Below, piece after piece: positions 60,701-64,000 of a stretch of DNA of 64,000 bases (the first letter of the stretch is position 1; every line of letters starts with the position of its first letter). The notes beneath the pieces are model-generated. The model was not told where the DNA came from. It ran no database searches and worked only from the letters and a program-made list of their open reading frames with translations. Source of the DNA: Bolinopsis microptera (Eukaryota; Ctenophora; Tentaculata; Lobata; Bolinopsidae); NCBI RefSeq assembly GCF_026151205.1, contig NC_087083.1, positions 11,034,944-11,098,943 on the forward strand, read 5' to 3'. A program made the translations under genes and the position numbers.

Positions 60701-62627
60701 GATATTGATGTATTGTAAATATTGATGCATTGTACATATTGATGCATTGTAGATATTGATGCATTGTAGATATTGATGCATTGTAGATATTGATGCATTG
60801 TAGATATTGATGCATTGTAGTTATTATGATGCATTGTAGTTATTATGATGCATTGTAGTTATTATGATGCATTGTAGTTATTTTTGCATTTTAGTTATTA
60901 TGATGCATTCCTTGGAAGTCATTTTAGTGATGACGATCCGATGGATACACCGGTTCCCGGGTTCCAATTATGATACCTCAGATTCACTGGTTGACCAAAT
61001 ACTCGGCTCCACTTTAAATGGTGGTTAATGACGCCAATGTTTAAATGCAGATTCCATGACTGTATAATTTCGAAGTTCACAAATTTAAATTTCTCTAGAA
61101 ATTGTTAGTTTCGAAGCATTGATCCTTCATCAATTAAACCAAATTTAAACAGTTTTAAAACTGACAGATTTAACTCAACATCAAACTCTTACCTGCGATA
61201 GAGAGAACAACATGTCTGAGAGTGACGTTAAACACGAATCCAGTGACATTGCATGCAATTTCAGATAACCATCCTGACCCCATGTATCTATAGTTCATCG
61301 ATGGTAAATACGTCAAAAAATCGCCTGTAAATACGCCGTATTCAAAAATTCTAAGAAATACGTGAAATACGGCAAAATTTGGCGCTTAAATTCTTTGATG
61401 GTAAAATTTTTCAAAATACGCGCGTATCTCTTTCGAAATACGTGATTACAGATTAGTGATATTTGCGCGTGCGTCGCTGGCCCAGTGGTATATTAATATA
61501 GCAATACTGACAGTCGTTTTGGAGACTTCACGGTGCTCGAATGAAAACGCTGCAGCGACTTGCTATTCTTATGCTGAACCAACCAATCAGTCAGTCTGCT
61601 GCAGAGCAGAGCTTCTCAGGTTATAAAGCAGTTATGCCTCCCTCGAGGAATAGACTTTCAACCGAGACCCAGTTCCAGTGCATTTTTATCTATTACAATA
61701 TTCGCAGACTAAGATCACAAGTCTCTCTTGCTTGAATTTTGAAACCGGTTACCGGATTAACACGGACTTCCCAGTGGCATAAGTTTAAAAAGTGACTAGG
61801 AATCCAGCCTGGAAAGAAAGAACGGCTATAATAAACTTTTAAAACGGCTATAATAAATTTTTCGGCCGGATGACGATTTCATTTCACCTTGCTAGTTATA
61901 TTACAGAGGTATTTTTAGTTATTCATTAGTTATTCATAATTGCCAAAAAGTATGGGAAAAATTATCCTATCCGAGTCACGAACTCGCAATCTGCTGATTT
62001 GGAGCTAGCGTATTAACCAATTAGGCCACGATTCCATATGCTGTGATGTAATATTTATATATCGATCTTCGCGCGTTACTGCAACTTAATTTGAAATACG
62101 TAATTTATCATCGGGAAATACGTATGCGTAGTACCTACGCGTAGTCTCCCCAAAACGCATTTACCATCCTTGCTATAGTTAGCTACGCTCACCAACGAGG
62201 CAATCATTGGGAATATTGTGTAGAGGAAATCGCTGACAGAGGTGCTGAAAGTGTAAAAATCAGGTTTCGGTTCTTAAATTTTCCTTTTTTATTCAAATCT
62301 CTGCAATCTCGATATGTTTAAAAGAAAAAAATTCGATATCTATGGCCCTGTTTTAATTTTGGAAGATTTAAATAGTTAACACATATAGATTGCAGCGGAA
62401 TCAAGCAGAAGAATTGCCAGTGAGCCATATAAAATTGTACCTATCCGGACGTTCACTTACTTGAATACGATTCTGAGAGACGGGTTCATGAAATGAGCCG
62501 GCTTCCACTCTCTCCAAATGTTTCTCAAAGTGTAAATATTTAAACACATTGATAGGATAATCAAAACAGCCAGTACCGCACTGATACAAACGTCACCTCG
62601 CCTCCTGAAAATTTCCGCCACGTTCAT
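36596..62627 (-). CDS. Class A (rhodopsin-like) G protein-coupled receptor, multi-exon gene
   Basis: Exons in transcription order: 62,627-62,461; 62,244-62,165 joined to 61,324-61,193 across a hAT insertion; 60,145-59,952; 40,320-40,171; 39,669-39,466; 36,747-36,596. Together they give about 345-360 residues with seven membrane segments. Landmarks: N1.50 in CLNIYTL, D2.50 in SVSDFLY, W and C3.25 in GWLSEIAC, R3.50 in SLIRLLAITRP (DRY is IRL), W4.50 in MIVMWILP, ECL2 Cys in GLCTW, P5.50 in PLMIPGAL, CYLPYW in TM6 and NPLIF for NPxxY in TM7. Phases match at every junction except the last, which is one base out with canonical sites. The N-terminus is only about 12 residues, suggesting a small ligand or peptide rather than a large glycoprotein hormone. 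Ligand unknown. Confidence 0.85.
37331..38322. mobile_element. Inverted-repeat element in the last GPCR intron, with a CxC-domain fragment
   Basis: 37,331-37,420 (GGTTTTCCGCAAATAAGTCA, CAGTGTGTTTAGAAAAC) is inverted at 38,239-38,322. A third, more diverged copy of the right arm lies at 37,919-38,030. Between the arms, 37,519-37,719 (+) reads ISCNCLKSGCGNTCSCRK, then STCLKCQNNCTN, preceded by KWKMNNGAHVPVT. The CxC...C...CxCRKxG...C..C...C.N spacing is that of the tesmin-like cysteine-rich tails found at the C-terminus of many repetitive-element proteins. The upstream part of such a protein is not readable here. Confidence 0.6.
39466..39669 (-). CDS. GPCR exon: third intracellular loop and TM6
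   Basis: Acceptor TTTTAAAACAG, then GDHYNWGRIIHQSRQEKTDV, MRRSKWLTQ and TM6 with TVMTAFLLCYLPYWLIMIEI. The basic residues before TM6 and the P of CYLPYW (position 6.50) are typical. The donor GAG/GTTATT is weak; reading on reaches TGA after VVFSVVR, with another GTGAGA just before it. Both are phase 0. Confidence 0.85.
40171..40320 (-). CDS. GPCR exon: second extracellular loop end and TM5
   Basis: Strong acceptor CTTTCCTATCATCTCAG and donor AAG/GTACAA, exactly 50 codons. It reads LLPDGKLIVWGHV, TM5 with MVIIPLMIPGALILALYF, then a basic cytosolic run RHKRDHSKK. It joins in phase 0 with the exon at 59,952 even though that lies 19.6 kb away. Confidence 0.85.
40440..42455 (+). CDS. 5'-truncated CR1/Jockey-type LINE reverse transcriptase
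   Basis: A 671-residue open frame with no stop. It begins inside the linker between endonuclease and RT (DWISIGVAKSSDTKNKLYDI), so the endonuclease is missing by 5' truncation. RT motifs are ISNYRPISMLPVFAKIFEK, FIDFSKAFDTVRHNI, GIPQGSVLGPLLFIIFIND and LFADDLNLF (FADD at 373-376), with the CKFLGVIIN and thumb regions after. The C-terminus ends in a basic stretch near FKKRFKNHLL. The frame is intact but the copy cannot move by itself. It sits in the fourth GPCR intron, antisense to the receptor. Confidence 0.93.
   Translation: MISDWISIGVAKSSDTKNKLYDIWVMNKTRVNWNKYVDYKRVFDAIRSKEKFEYFDKCFKANQHDLKKTWKLINGLLGRKRSNRLLVFPNQDAAHNFNYYFVNIANDLLLKTYGENANADLTDFNKYMPERNISELSDINFSSEEINNIISKLNNSKGTYYSPRVLKLLATTISPLLADIFNKCANEGYFPKELKAAKIIPLYKNKGSISDISNYRPISMLPVFAKIFEKLIHKNVSDFFNKHNLFCDNQFGFRSKHSTFHALVSAVENLHDAIDNKNFTLGIFIDFSKAFDTVRHNILLEKLENYGIRGNVIKLLNSYLSDRVQYVSYGGFESCLLKITCGIPQGSVLGPLLFIIFINDLANICELAKFILFADDLNLFLQNKDRNLLYKNANEVLSKIHEYCCLNRLIINFEKCCFMEFGNSKVPKNQKFVGILNNQFNQVNKCKFLGVIINSNLTWNDHITNVITQVSKSCGSLYSISSIVPAKVLRQVYISLVQPYLMYCIPLWGAVFHHPLLQKLFVLQKKCIRIVSRKTIKIDHKFQNTKPMFFRLKLLTLFNLFTYFTGCIAMRLLKEQIPIDVYRRFSKSSRSCRLLYPKFSMSKTKNSNFVFNASKILNYLLDHDVPYHILSISLFKKRFKNHLLHIQNLGLNGDHGWLPCNHDIFSNVSIS
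42456..42870 (+). other. 3' UTR of the preceding LINE
   Basis: AT-rich with one clear hairpin, AGCGGTGAGACACCGCT (42,721-42,737), followed by a short A-run at 42,860-42,868 (GTGTAAAAAAAAATCGTGT) that may be the 3' tail. ATCGTGT stands on both sides of the A-run. Exact end not fixed. Confidence 0.5.
43370..43815 (+). pseudogene. pogo/jerky-type DDE transposase relic (C-terminal part)
   Basis: The frame 43,414-43,611 reads NEIMALNNIVHELVPANMTN then LFQPLDITVNRVSKDIVRRC. The P-A-N-x-T-x-x-x-Q-P-L-D block and the following K are typical of the end of the DDE_1 catalytic domain. Continuing with frameshifts, 43,660-43,770 reads KPLHAEWLVKV then MQDRG and IKKGFH, matching the usual C-terminal K-P-x-H-A-x-W and K-x-G-F blocks. 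The N-terminal DNA-binding part and first two catalytic Asp residues are absent. Confidence 0.65.
43816..46995. other. No gene recognised (intronic, inside the 16-kb segment)
   Basis: AT-rich sequence with scattered short open frames and no repeat shared elsewhere in the window that I could see. The small palindrome CTTATCGCGATAAG lies at 44,067-44,080. Confidence 0.4.
47000..47210. repeat. About 120-bp direct duplication and C-rich tract
   Basis: CAGATTTTTGCCAAATGTAC occurs at about 47,019 and 47,132, each followed by GTACAAAAATGTA. A C-rich run (47,185-47,202) follows. Confidence 0.7.
47365..49176. mobile_element. 1.8-kb element with about 560-585-bp terminal inverted repeats
   Basis: The left arm (47,365 to about 47,950) and right arm (about 48,617-49,176) are inverted copies through their whole length: GGCGGTTCACAAAACCACTT at the tips, then AATTAGATATCACCTCTAAT, CCTGCAGG, TACAGCTCTTAATCGTCAAT and CACACCAAACTAAC inside. 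The 666-bp spacer holds four or five degenerate 55-65-bp units around TTCATAGCTCGTCACT (48,160-48,330). A 69-residue frame (48,085-47,876) runs from spacer into arm and has no known domain. Class unknown; no certain target duplication. Confidence 0.9.
49372..49999. repeat. Diverged edge units of the 326-bp satellite
   Basis: 49,372-49,470 is a degenerate forward piece (CACTCAGAAGTGCCAAATGA, GGTTCATGAAATGAACAAAA). 49,525-49,850 is a degenerate inverted unit (TTCATTCCATGAACCAGGGG, CTCTACCATACCAGATCCAT). A run of four CATGAATTC words is at 49,859-49,882, then diverged sequence leads into the main array. Confidence 0.75.
50000..53003 (+). repeat. 326-bp satellite array, about nine forward units
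   Basis: Near-identical head-to-tail units contain ACGAAATGAACAAAAAATGA, GAGAAGTTTGGTGGGTCTAG, CATTTTGGTGTCAGAGTAGT and GCCACAATTATGCCTGGACT. Start-to-start spacing is 326 bp (for example 50,583, 50,909, 51,235, 51,561, 51,887, 52,213, 52,539). Two unit haplotypes are interleaved: one with ATTATCCTAGAATTGCC and GGGGCAATG, the other with ATTGTCCTAGAATCGCC and GGAGCAATG. The 85-codon open frame in each unit is not conserved by reading across units, since 326 is not a multiple of three. Confidence 0.97.
53097..53926. mobile_element. Mariner-like element, copy 2, with homopolymer ends
   Basis: An inverted relative of 31,908-32,696, sharing AGTCAGTACCCATACGTTGG, CACTGAGTGCCCAATTGAAA, ACGAGATAAACAAATTGCTT and TGACGGAATCCTCGAACAAG. 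TA precedes the left end. The terminal GGGTGGGC has become a run of nine or ten G on the left (53,099-53,107) and of 21 C on the right (53,905-53,925). It lies between forward and inverted satellite arrays. Confidence 0.8.
53336..53469 (-). mobile_element. 134-bp insertion with 8-bp target duplication
   Basis: Absent from copy 1 of the mariner-like element and flanked by ATATGAAG on both sides (53,328-53,335 and 53,470-53,477). No inverted repeats are visible; the minus strand ends in an AT-rich tail (CTATAAAATTATTAT), so a short retroposon is likely. It contains CTGATGAAAGTGTATTACAC followed by TGAAAGCTCG, discussed under findings. Confidence 0.8.
53928..54830 (-). repeat. 326-bp satellite, inverted block of about 2.7 units
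   Basis: The same unit as 50,000-53,003 read on the other strand (TTTTTTGTTCATTTCGTTCA, GTTTCCACGAGCTCAACTAC), with a period near 331 and more divergence. The last partial unit decays from about 54,660. Confidence 0.93.
54831..55389. other. No gene recognised
   Basis: Contains a GCGCGCGCGCGG run at 54,889-54,900 next to GAGACGCGCGG, otherwise AT-rich sequence without a visible feature. Confidence 0.4.
55390..56165 (+). pseudogene. FLYWCH-MULE transposase core
   Basis: The frame 55,422-56,042 starts in a basic helix (RAELKQKAADQHLYL), then jumps to the MULE domain: YRLPLAFGLLPGKRQEHYTN, LCDNEARLRNSV, LRGCYFHFKQALWRNF, and ESTWMGTPNRPARFDHLSWN. After one stop (56,040-56,042) the frame goes on as HNGFRSLVQCSNPTIWKFLE, the conserved block after the third catalytic residue (the intact form would be E-G-W/H-N). 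FHF-Q with a D-N-E box is characteristic of MULE transposases. The segment with the first catalytic Asp is deleted. The relic at 23,303-24,035 is from the same superfamily. Confidence 0.8.
56180..56735 (+). pseudogene. 3' end of a Jockey/CR1-like LINE ORF2
   Basis: Reads VMLQLYKSLIRSRVEYCWPL, WNQNKIYDVQSIESIQR, a stop, FTRRILGL, and after a frameshift RLKELKLTSLHRRRERYTII, HLWKVLQGICPN and AVRAGRLWNVLP. It ends in a TAG at 56,733. This is the thumb and C-terminus of LINE reverse transcriptases. It is a short 5'-truncated copy inserted next to or into the MULE relic. Confidence 0.8.
56737..57015 (+). pseudogene. Second MULE transposase fragment
   Basis: TACGAGTCCACATGG and NLTIWKFLDCLKAGQDITYV repeat, in diverged form, the ESTWMG and NPTIWKFLEALKLEQGLTDS segments of 55,920-56,140. 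It continues past the break of the first copy with LTKRLCRERPSRGAAKWIL. Several frameshifts. It is either a second diverged element or a local duplication separated by the LINE. Confidence 0.65.
57280..57461 (-). repeat. tRNA-derived SINE
   Basis: On the minus strand GGGTGGCCTAGTGGTTAAGA holds an A box (TGGCCTAGTGG), CCTTCTGTACAGAAGG resembles an anticodon arm, and GGGTTAGAATCCC holds a B box (GGTTAGAATCC). A tRNA-unrelated body follows and ends near GAGGGTTAAATGAGGAG. That body end recurs at 58,434-58,475 (CTCCTCATTTAACCCTCA and TATTCGGCT), so it is a dispersed family. The pol III boxes are close to consensus. Confidence 0.7.
57470..59039. other. No gene recognised
   Basis: Apart from the SINE body fragment at 58,434-58,475 and a short duplication AAATTAACGCATGCTACC (58,185-58,220), nothing is recognised. 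Intronic position within the 16-kb segment. Confidence 0.4.
59952..60145 (-). CDS. GPCR exon: end of TM3, second intracellular loop, TM4
   Basis: Acceptor CCCCAATAG and donor GAG/GTATGA. It reads GLSLIRLLAITRPMHFKRL, then VSRYMIVMWILPILVSIVPF with W4.50, and GLCTWSIHE holding the loop-2 cysteine. The DRY motif is IRL. Enters in phase 1 and leaves in phase 0, matching its neighbours. Confidence 0.9.
60262..60905. repeat. 17-bp minisatellite in the third GPCR intron
   Basis: About 36 units of GATGCATTGTAGATATT, with 19-bp variants GATGCATTGTAGTTATTAT at both edges and single variants inside. Three units make 51 nt, so frames stay open on the minus strand; this is not coding. ATGCAT (NsiI palindrome) is present in nearly every unit. 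Confidence 0.95.
61193..61324 (-). CDS. GPCR exon 2, part b: extracellular loop 1 and TM3
   Basis: From 61,287 downward it reads RYMGSGWLSEIACNVTGFVF then NVTLRHVVLSIA, with W and C3.25 of class A receptors, and ends at the strong donor GCAG/GTAAGA. Bases 61,324-61,296 are hAT sequence, 61,295-61,288 the target duplication. The acceptor used here, GTATTTACAG at 61,325, lies inside the transposon. See the finding on in-frame splicing. Confidence 0.75.
61541..61735 (+). pseudogene. hAT transposase C-terminal dimerisation fragment
   Basis: Reads LAILMLNQPISQSAAEQSFS then MPPSRNRLSTETQ and YYNIRRL. The A-I-L...P-x-S-x-x-A-E-Q/R-x-F-S...R-x-R-L-x pattern is the hAT C-terminal (hATC) domain. The catalytic part and BED finger are missing, so this is an internal deletion derivative. 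Confidence 0.8.
61968..62035 (-). repeat. tRNA-like sequence inside the hAT element
   Basis: On the minus strand GTGGCCTAATTGGTTAATAC has an A box and GAGTTCGTGACTC a B box with a pairing T stem. The centre CTAGCTCCAAATCAG resembles an anticodon arm with CCA (Trp), but two of four shown stem pairs are weakened. A tRNA pseudogene or SINE head; a functional tRNA is unlikely. Confidence 0.6.
62165..62244 (-). CDS. GPCR exon 2, part a: TM2
   Basis: Acceptor TTTACACTTTCAG. The exon reads (N)TSVSDFLYTIFPMIASL then VSVANY, with D2.50 in SVSD. Coding sequence meets the hAT element at 62,173/62,172. The proposed donor GATG/GTAAAT (62,165/62,164) lies in the hAT terminal repeat. Another good donor, TTG/GTGAGC at 62,192, exists but would not keep the frame with the acceptors seen. 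Confidence 0.8.
62461..62627 (-). CDS. GPCR exon 1: N-terminus and TM1
   Basis: The ATG at 62,627 is preceded in frame by TAG two codons upstream, fixing the start. It reads MNVAEIFRRRGDV, TM1 with CISAVLAVLIILSMCLNIY (N30 is N1.50), then a basic first cytosolic loop, and ends at the consensus donor CAA/GTAAGT in phase 2. The following intron is 216 bp. Confidence 0.88.
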
Positions 62628-62977
62628 TGCTTCCTAAGATATGAGATGATTGTCAAACGTATAATAATTAAACTTCGAAACACTCAATCAGTAAAATGAA
62701 TGATATGGATTATGACATTTTGCTGAAAGTGCAGTTTACTCTTAATCGAAGTTTGTATAGTAGCGGTTCAGTACCATGATGAGCTCGGTCCAGTGCACGC
62801 TCTTTTTTGCCAAATCCTTTGATCCTTTGCCTCAAAATAAATTCATAAAATGAGAAATAAAAGTTTAGGCAAAATATGGCAATCAAATATTAAAAAGGAC
62901 GAAAATTAATGCATTTATTATAAGCTGCAACAAGACGAGCTCTTTTAGTAATGTAAAATAAAATATTTTTAATTTTA

Positions 62978-63737
62978 CCAAAACCCATAATCATGTGTTT
63001 ATGACGTCAAATAAATTTTTTATACAATGTAAACTAAAGTGTAAACAATTATTTGCAAGACCTGTGGTCGGAAATGGCTGTATCTTTTATACTTTTGAAT
63101 CTATGGACACTTAAATACAGGCTACAATTGACTGGCAAAGCGTCTATCCCTGAATATATATGTATATCTGTATGTATATGTCCCGACAATCTGTCGTAAA
63201 ACAGGGGTTCTAGAAAACCCATTTCCCGATGCTCCTGAAACCTGAAACTTTTTTTGCAGTCAATTTGGTCAACGTTTAGACGCCCTGAAAAATTTCAGAT
63301 CTCTAACTCAATTTTAACATGGTTTTTAGGGCACCTGAATATGGCGATTTTGGGTTTTTTACCGAATTTCGTATAACAGTGCTGGCGAGTATTTTATGCA
63401 AATTTCTTAAAAATCTGAACATAACTATTTTTTATTCCTGTCATCTTTGACATCAAATTAGAATGTTTTGAACTAAAAATAAATCTGCTGAACGACTTCC
63501 GATGAGTCTTAATGCCTGGAAAACTCCTGCCGGAGGCGGCGGCCTTCGGCCGCCGCCTCCGGCCGGAGTGCACGCTTTGCGTGCACAAAAGAGGCTTGTA
63601 ACGTGTACCAAAGGGGGTATAATAGTAAAAGGGGTATAATAGTAAAGGGGGTATAATAGTAAAGGGGGTATAATAGTAAATGGGGAACATAGTATACCCA
63701 CAATAAATGCAACGGTCGTGCTTGCCAGCACTGTGAT
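62978..63737 (+). repeat. Dispersed repeat family D, copy 3
   Basis: Collinear with 26,757-27,562 but lacks the block between ATCATGGGT and the GACGTCA region. It carries five GGGGGTATAATAGTAAA units (63,605-63,685) and the terminus GCCAGCACTGTGAT. It also holds two GC-rich hairpins not present in other copies: GCCGGAGGCGGCGGCC/TTC/GGCCGCCGCCTCCGGC (63,529-63,563) and GTGCACGC/TTT/GCGTGCAC (63,568-63,586). Confidence 0.85.
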
Positions 63738-63791
63738 AATAGTTTTAAAAGGTTTTTAAAGGTTAAACTAAGTTTTTTTTAGATTGACCGT

Positions 63792-64000
63792 ATGGGTAAC
63801 GCCAGCGGCGGAGAGACGACAACATCGCCCTCCGTAATGTTTACCTCAGCTACAGGACGATCCCTGTTTGCTACACTCCTCATCAGCTTCGCCACCTTTA
63901 ACATACGTGGCCTCGGTTCTTGTGATGATCCAGACGACATCCACAGCAAACGGGAGCAACTGGGTACCGATTGTCTACGGTACGGCATAGATATCTGCGC
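63792..64000 (+). CDS. Start of a LINE endonuclease ORF, runs off the window
   Basis: The ATG at 63,792 follows an in-frame TAG. The open frame has no stop to the window end (69 codons). It reads a short leader with SATGRSLFATLLISF, then ATFNIRGLGS, KREQLGTDCLRYGIDICA. The F-N-I-R-G-L block, K-R-E-Q-L and Y-x-I-D-I-C-A are the opening of the APE endonuclease of RTE/L1-like LINEs. It begins about 55 bp after the end of repeat D copy 3. Confidence 0.75.
   Translation, partial: MGNASGGETTTSPSVMFTSATGRSLFATLLISFATFNIRGLGSCDDPDDIHSKREQLGTDCLRYGIDIC

Larger units (their letters stand above)
61296..62172 (+). mobile_element. hAT element inserted in GPCR coding exon 2
   Basis: Exactly flanked by CTATAGTT (61,288-61,295 and 62,173-62,180), an 8-bp target duplication. 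Ends CATCGATGGTAAATACG and, read inward from the right, CAAGGATGGTAAATGCG match at 14 of 17 positions and begin with CA, as in hAT elements. It carries only a C-terminal transposase fragment (61,541-61,735) and is therefore non-autonomous. Many AAATACGT words lie near both ends, probably transposase sites. Confidence 0.92.

Noticed and set aside
60376-60834. 152-residue MHQYLQCINIYNAS repeat protein
   Set aside because: Three 17-bp units make 51 nt, so the frame is open by arithmetic. The array lies in a GPCR intron.
61968-62035. Functional tRNA-Trp gene
   Set aside because: The anticodon stem has weakened pairs and the acceptor stem is not clear; it lies inside a hAT element.
63779-63988. 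69-residue minus-strand frame
   Set aside because: It is antisense to the LINE endonuclease start at 63,792, which has recognisable motifs.

Overview
The window is animal nuclear DNA, probably from an early-branching or other aquatic invertebrate; the species cannot be fixed from sequence alone. Evidence: an AT-rich background, GT-AG introns, a seven-transmembrane receptor gene split into short exons, several clades of APE-type non-LTR retrotransposons, and DNA transposons of the hAT, MULE and mariner/pogo types. Little looks like host coding sequence; most of the window is nested and decayed mobile DNA.

The one convincing host gene is a class A (rhodopsin-like) GPCR on the minus strand. It runs from 62,627 down to 36,596 in about six or seven exons. 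Residues typical of positions N1.50, D2.50, C3.25, R3.50, W4.50, P5.50, P6.50 and N-P7.50 are all present. Its second coding exon is split by an 877-bp hAT element with an exact 8-bp target duplication. The transposon ends appear to supply a 5' and a 3' splice site that would remove 840 bp and keep the reading frame, adding 15 residues to extracellular loop 1. The receptor's fourth intron (19.6 kb) holds a 5'-truncated LINE and a 16.2-kb segment bounded by near-perfect 38-bp inverted repeats with TA on both sides. That segment holds a pogo-like transposase relic, a 1.8-kb long-inverted-repeat element, a 326-bp satellite in both orientations, a mariner-like element with its own insertion, and FLYWCH-MULE and LINE relics.

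Layout: 1-3.4 kb, a dispersed repeat, an orphan LINE ORF1 and a LINE C-terminus. 3.4-9.5 kb, repeats and a minisatellite carrying many CACGTG sites. 9.8-14.8 kb, an incomplete tandem duplication carrying a foldback element with a 10-bp-period array. 16-21.5 kb, a LINE 3' end (RNase H) and a nearly intact two-ORF LINE with an ATGAATAA overlap. 23-25.9 kb, a cloverleaf-forming palindrome cluster, a FLYWCH-MULE relic, a DUF3504/Crypton-like fragment and a perfect-ended foldback element. 26.7-32.7 kb, dispersed repeats, a decayed relative of the 17-21 kb LINE and a mariner-like MITE. 33-36.5 kb, unannotated AT-rich DNA with a 64-bp perfect palindrome at its edge. 36.6-62.6 kb, the receptor gene. 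63-64 kb, a third large copy of the dispersed repeat and the 5' start of another LINE running off the window.
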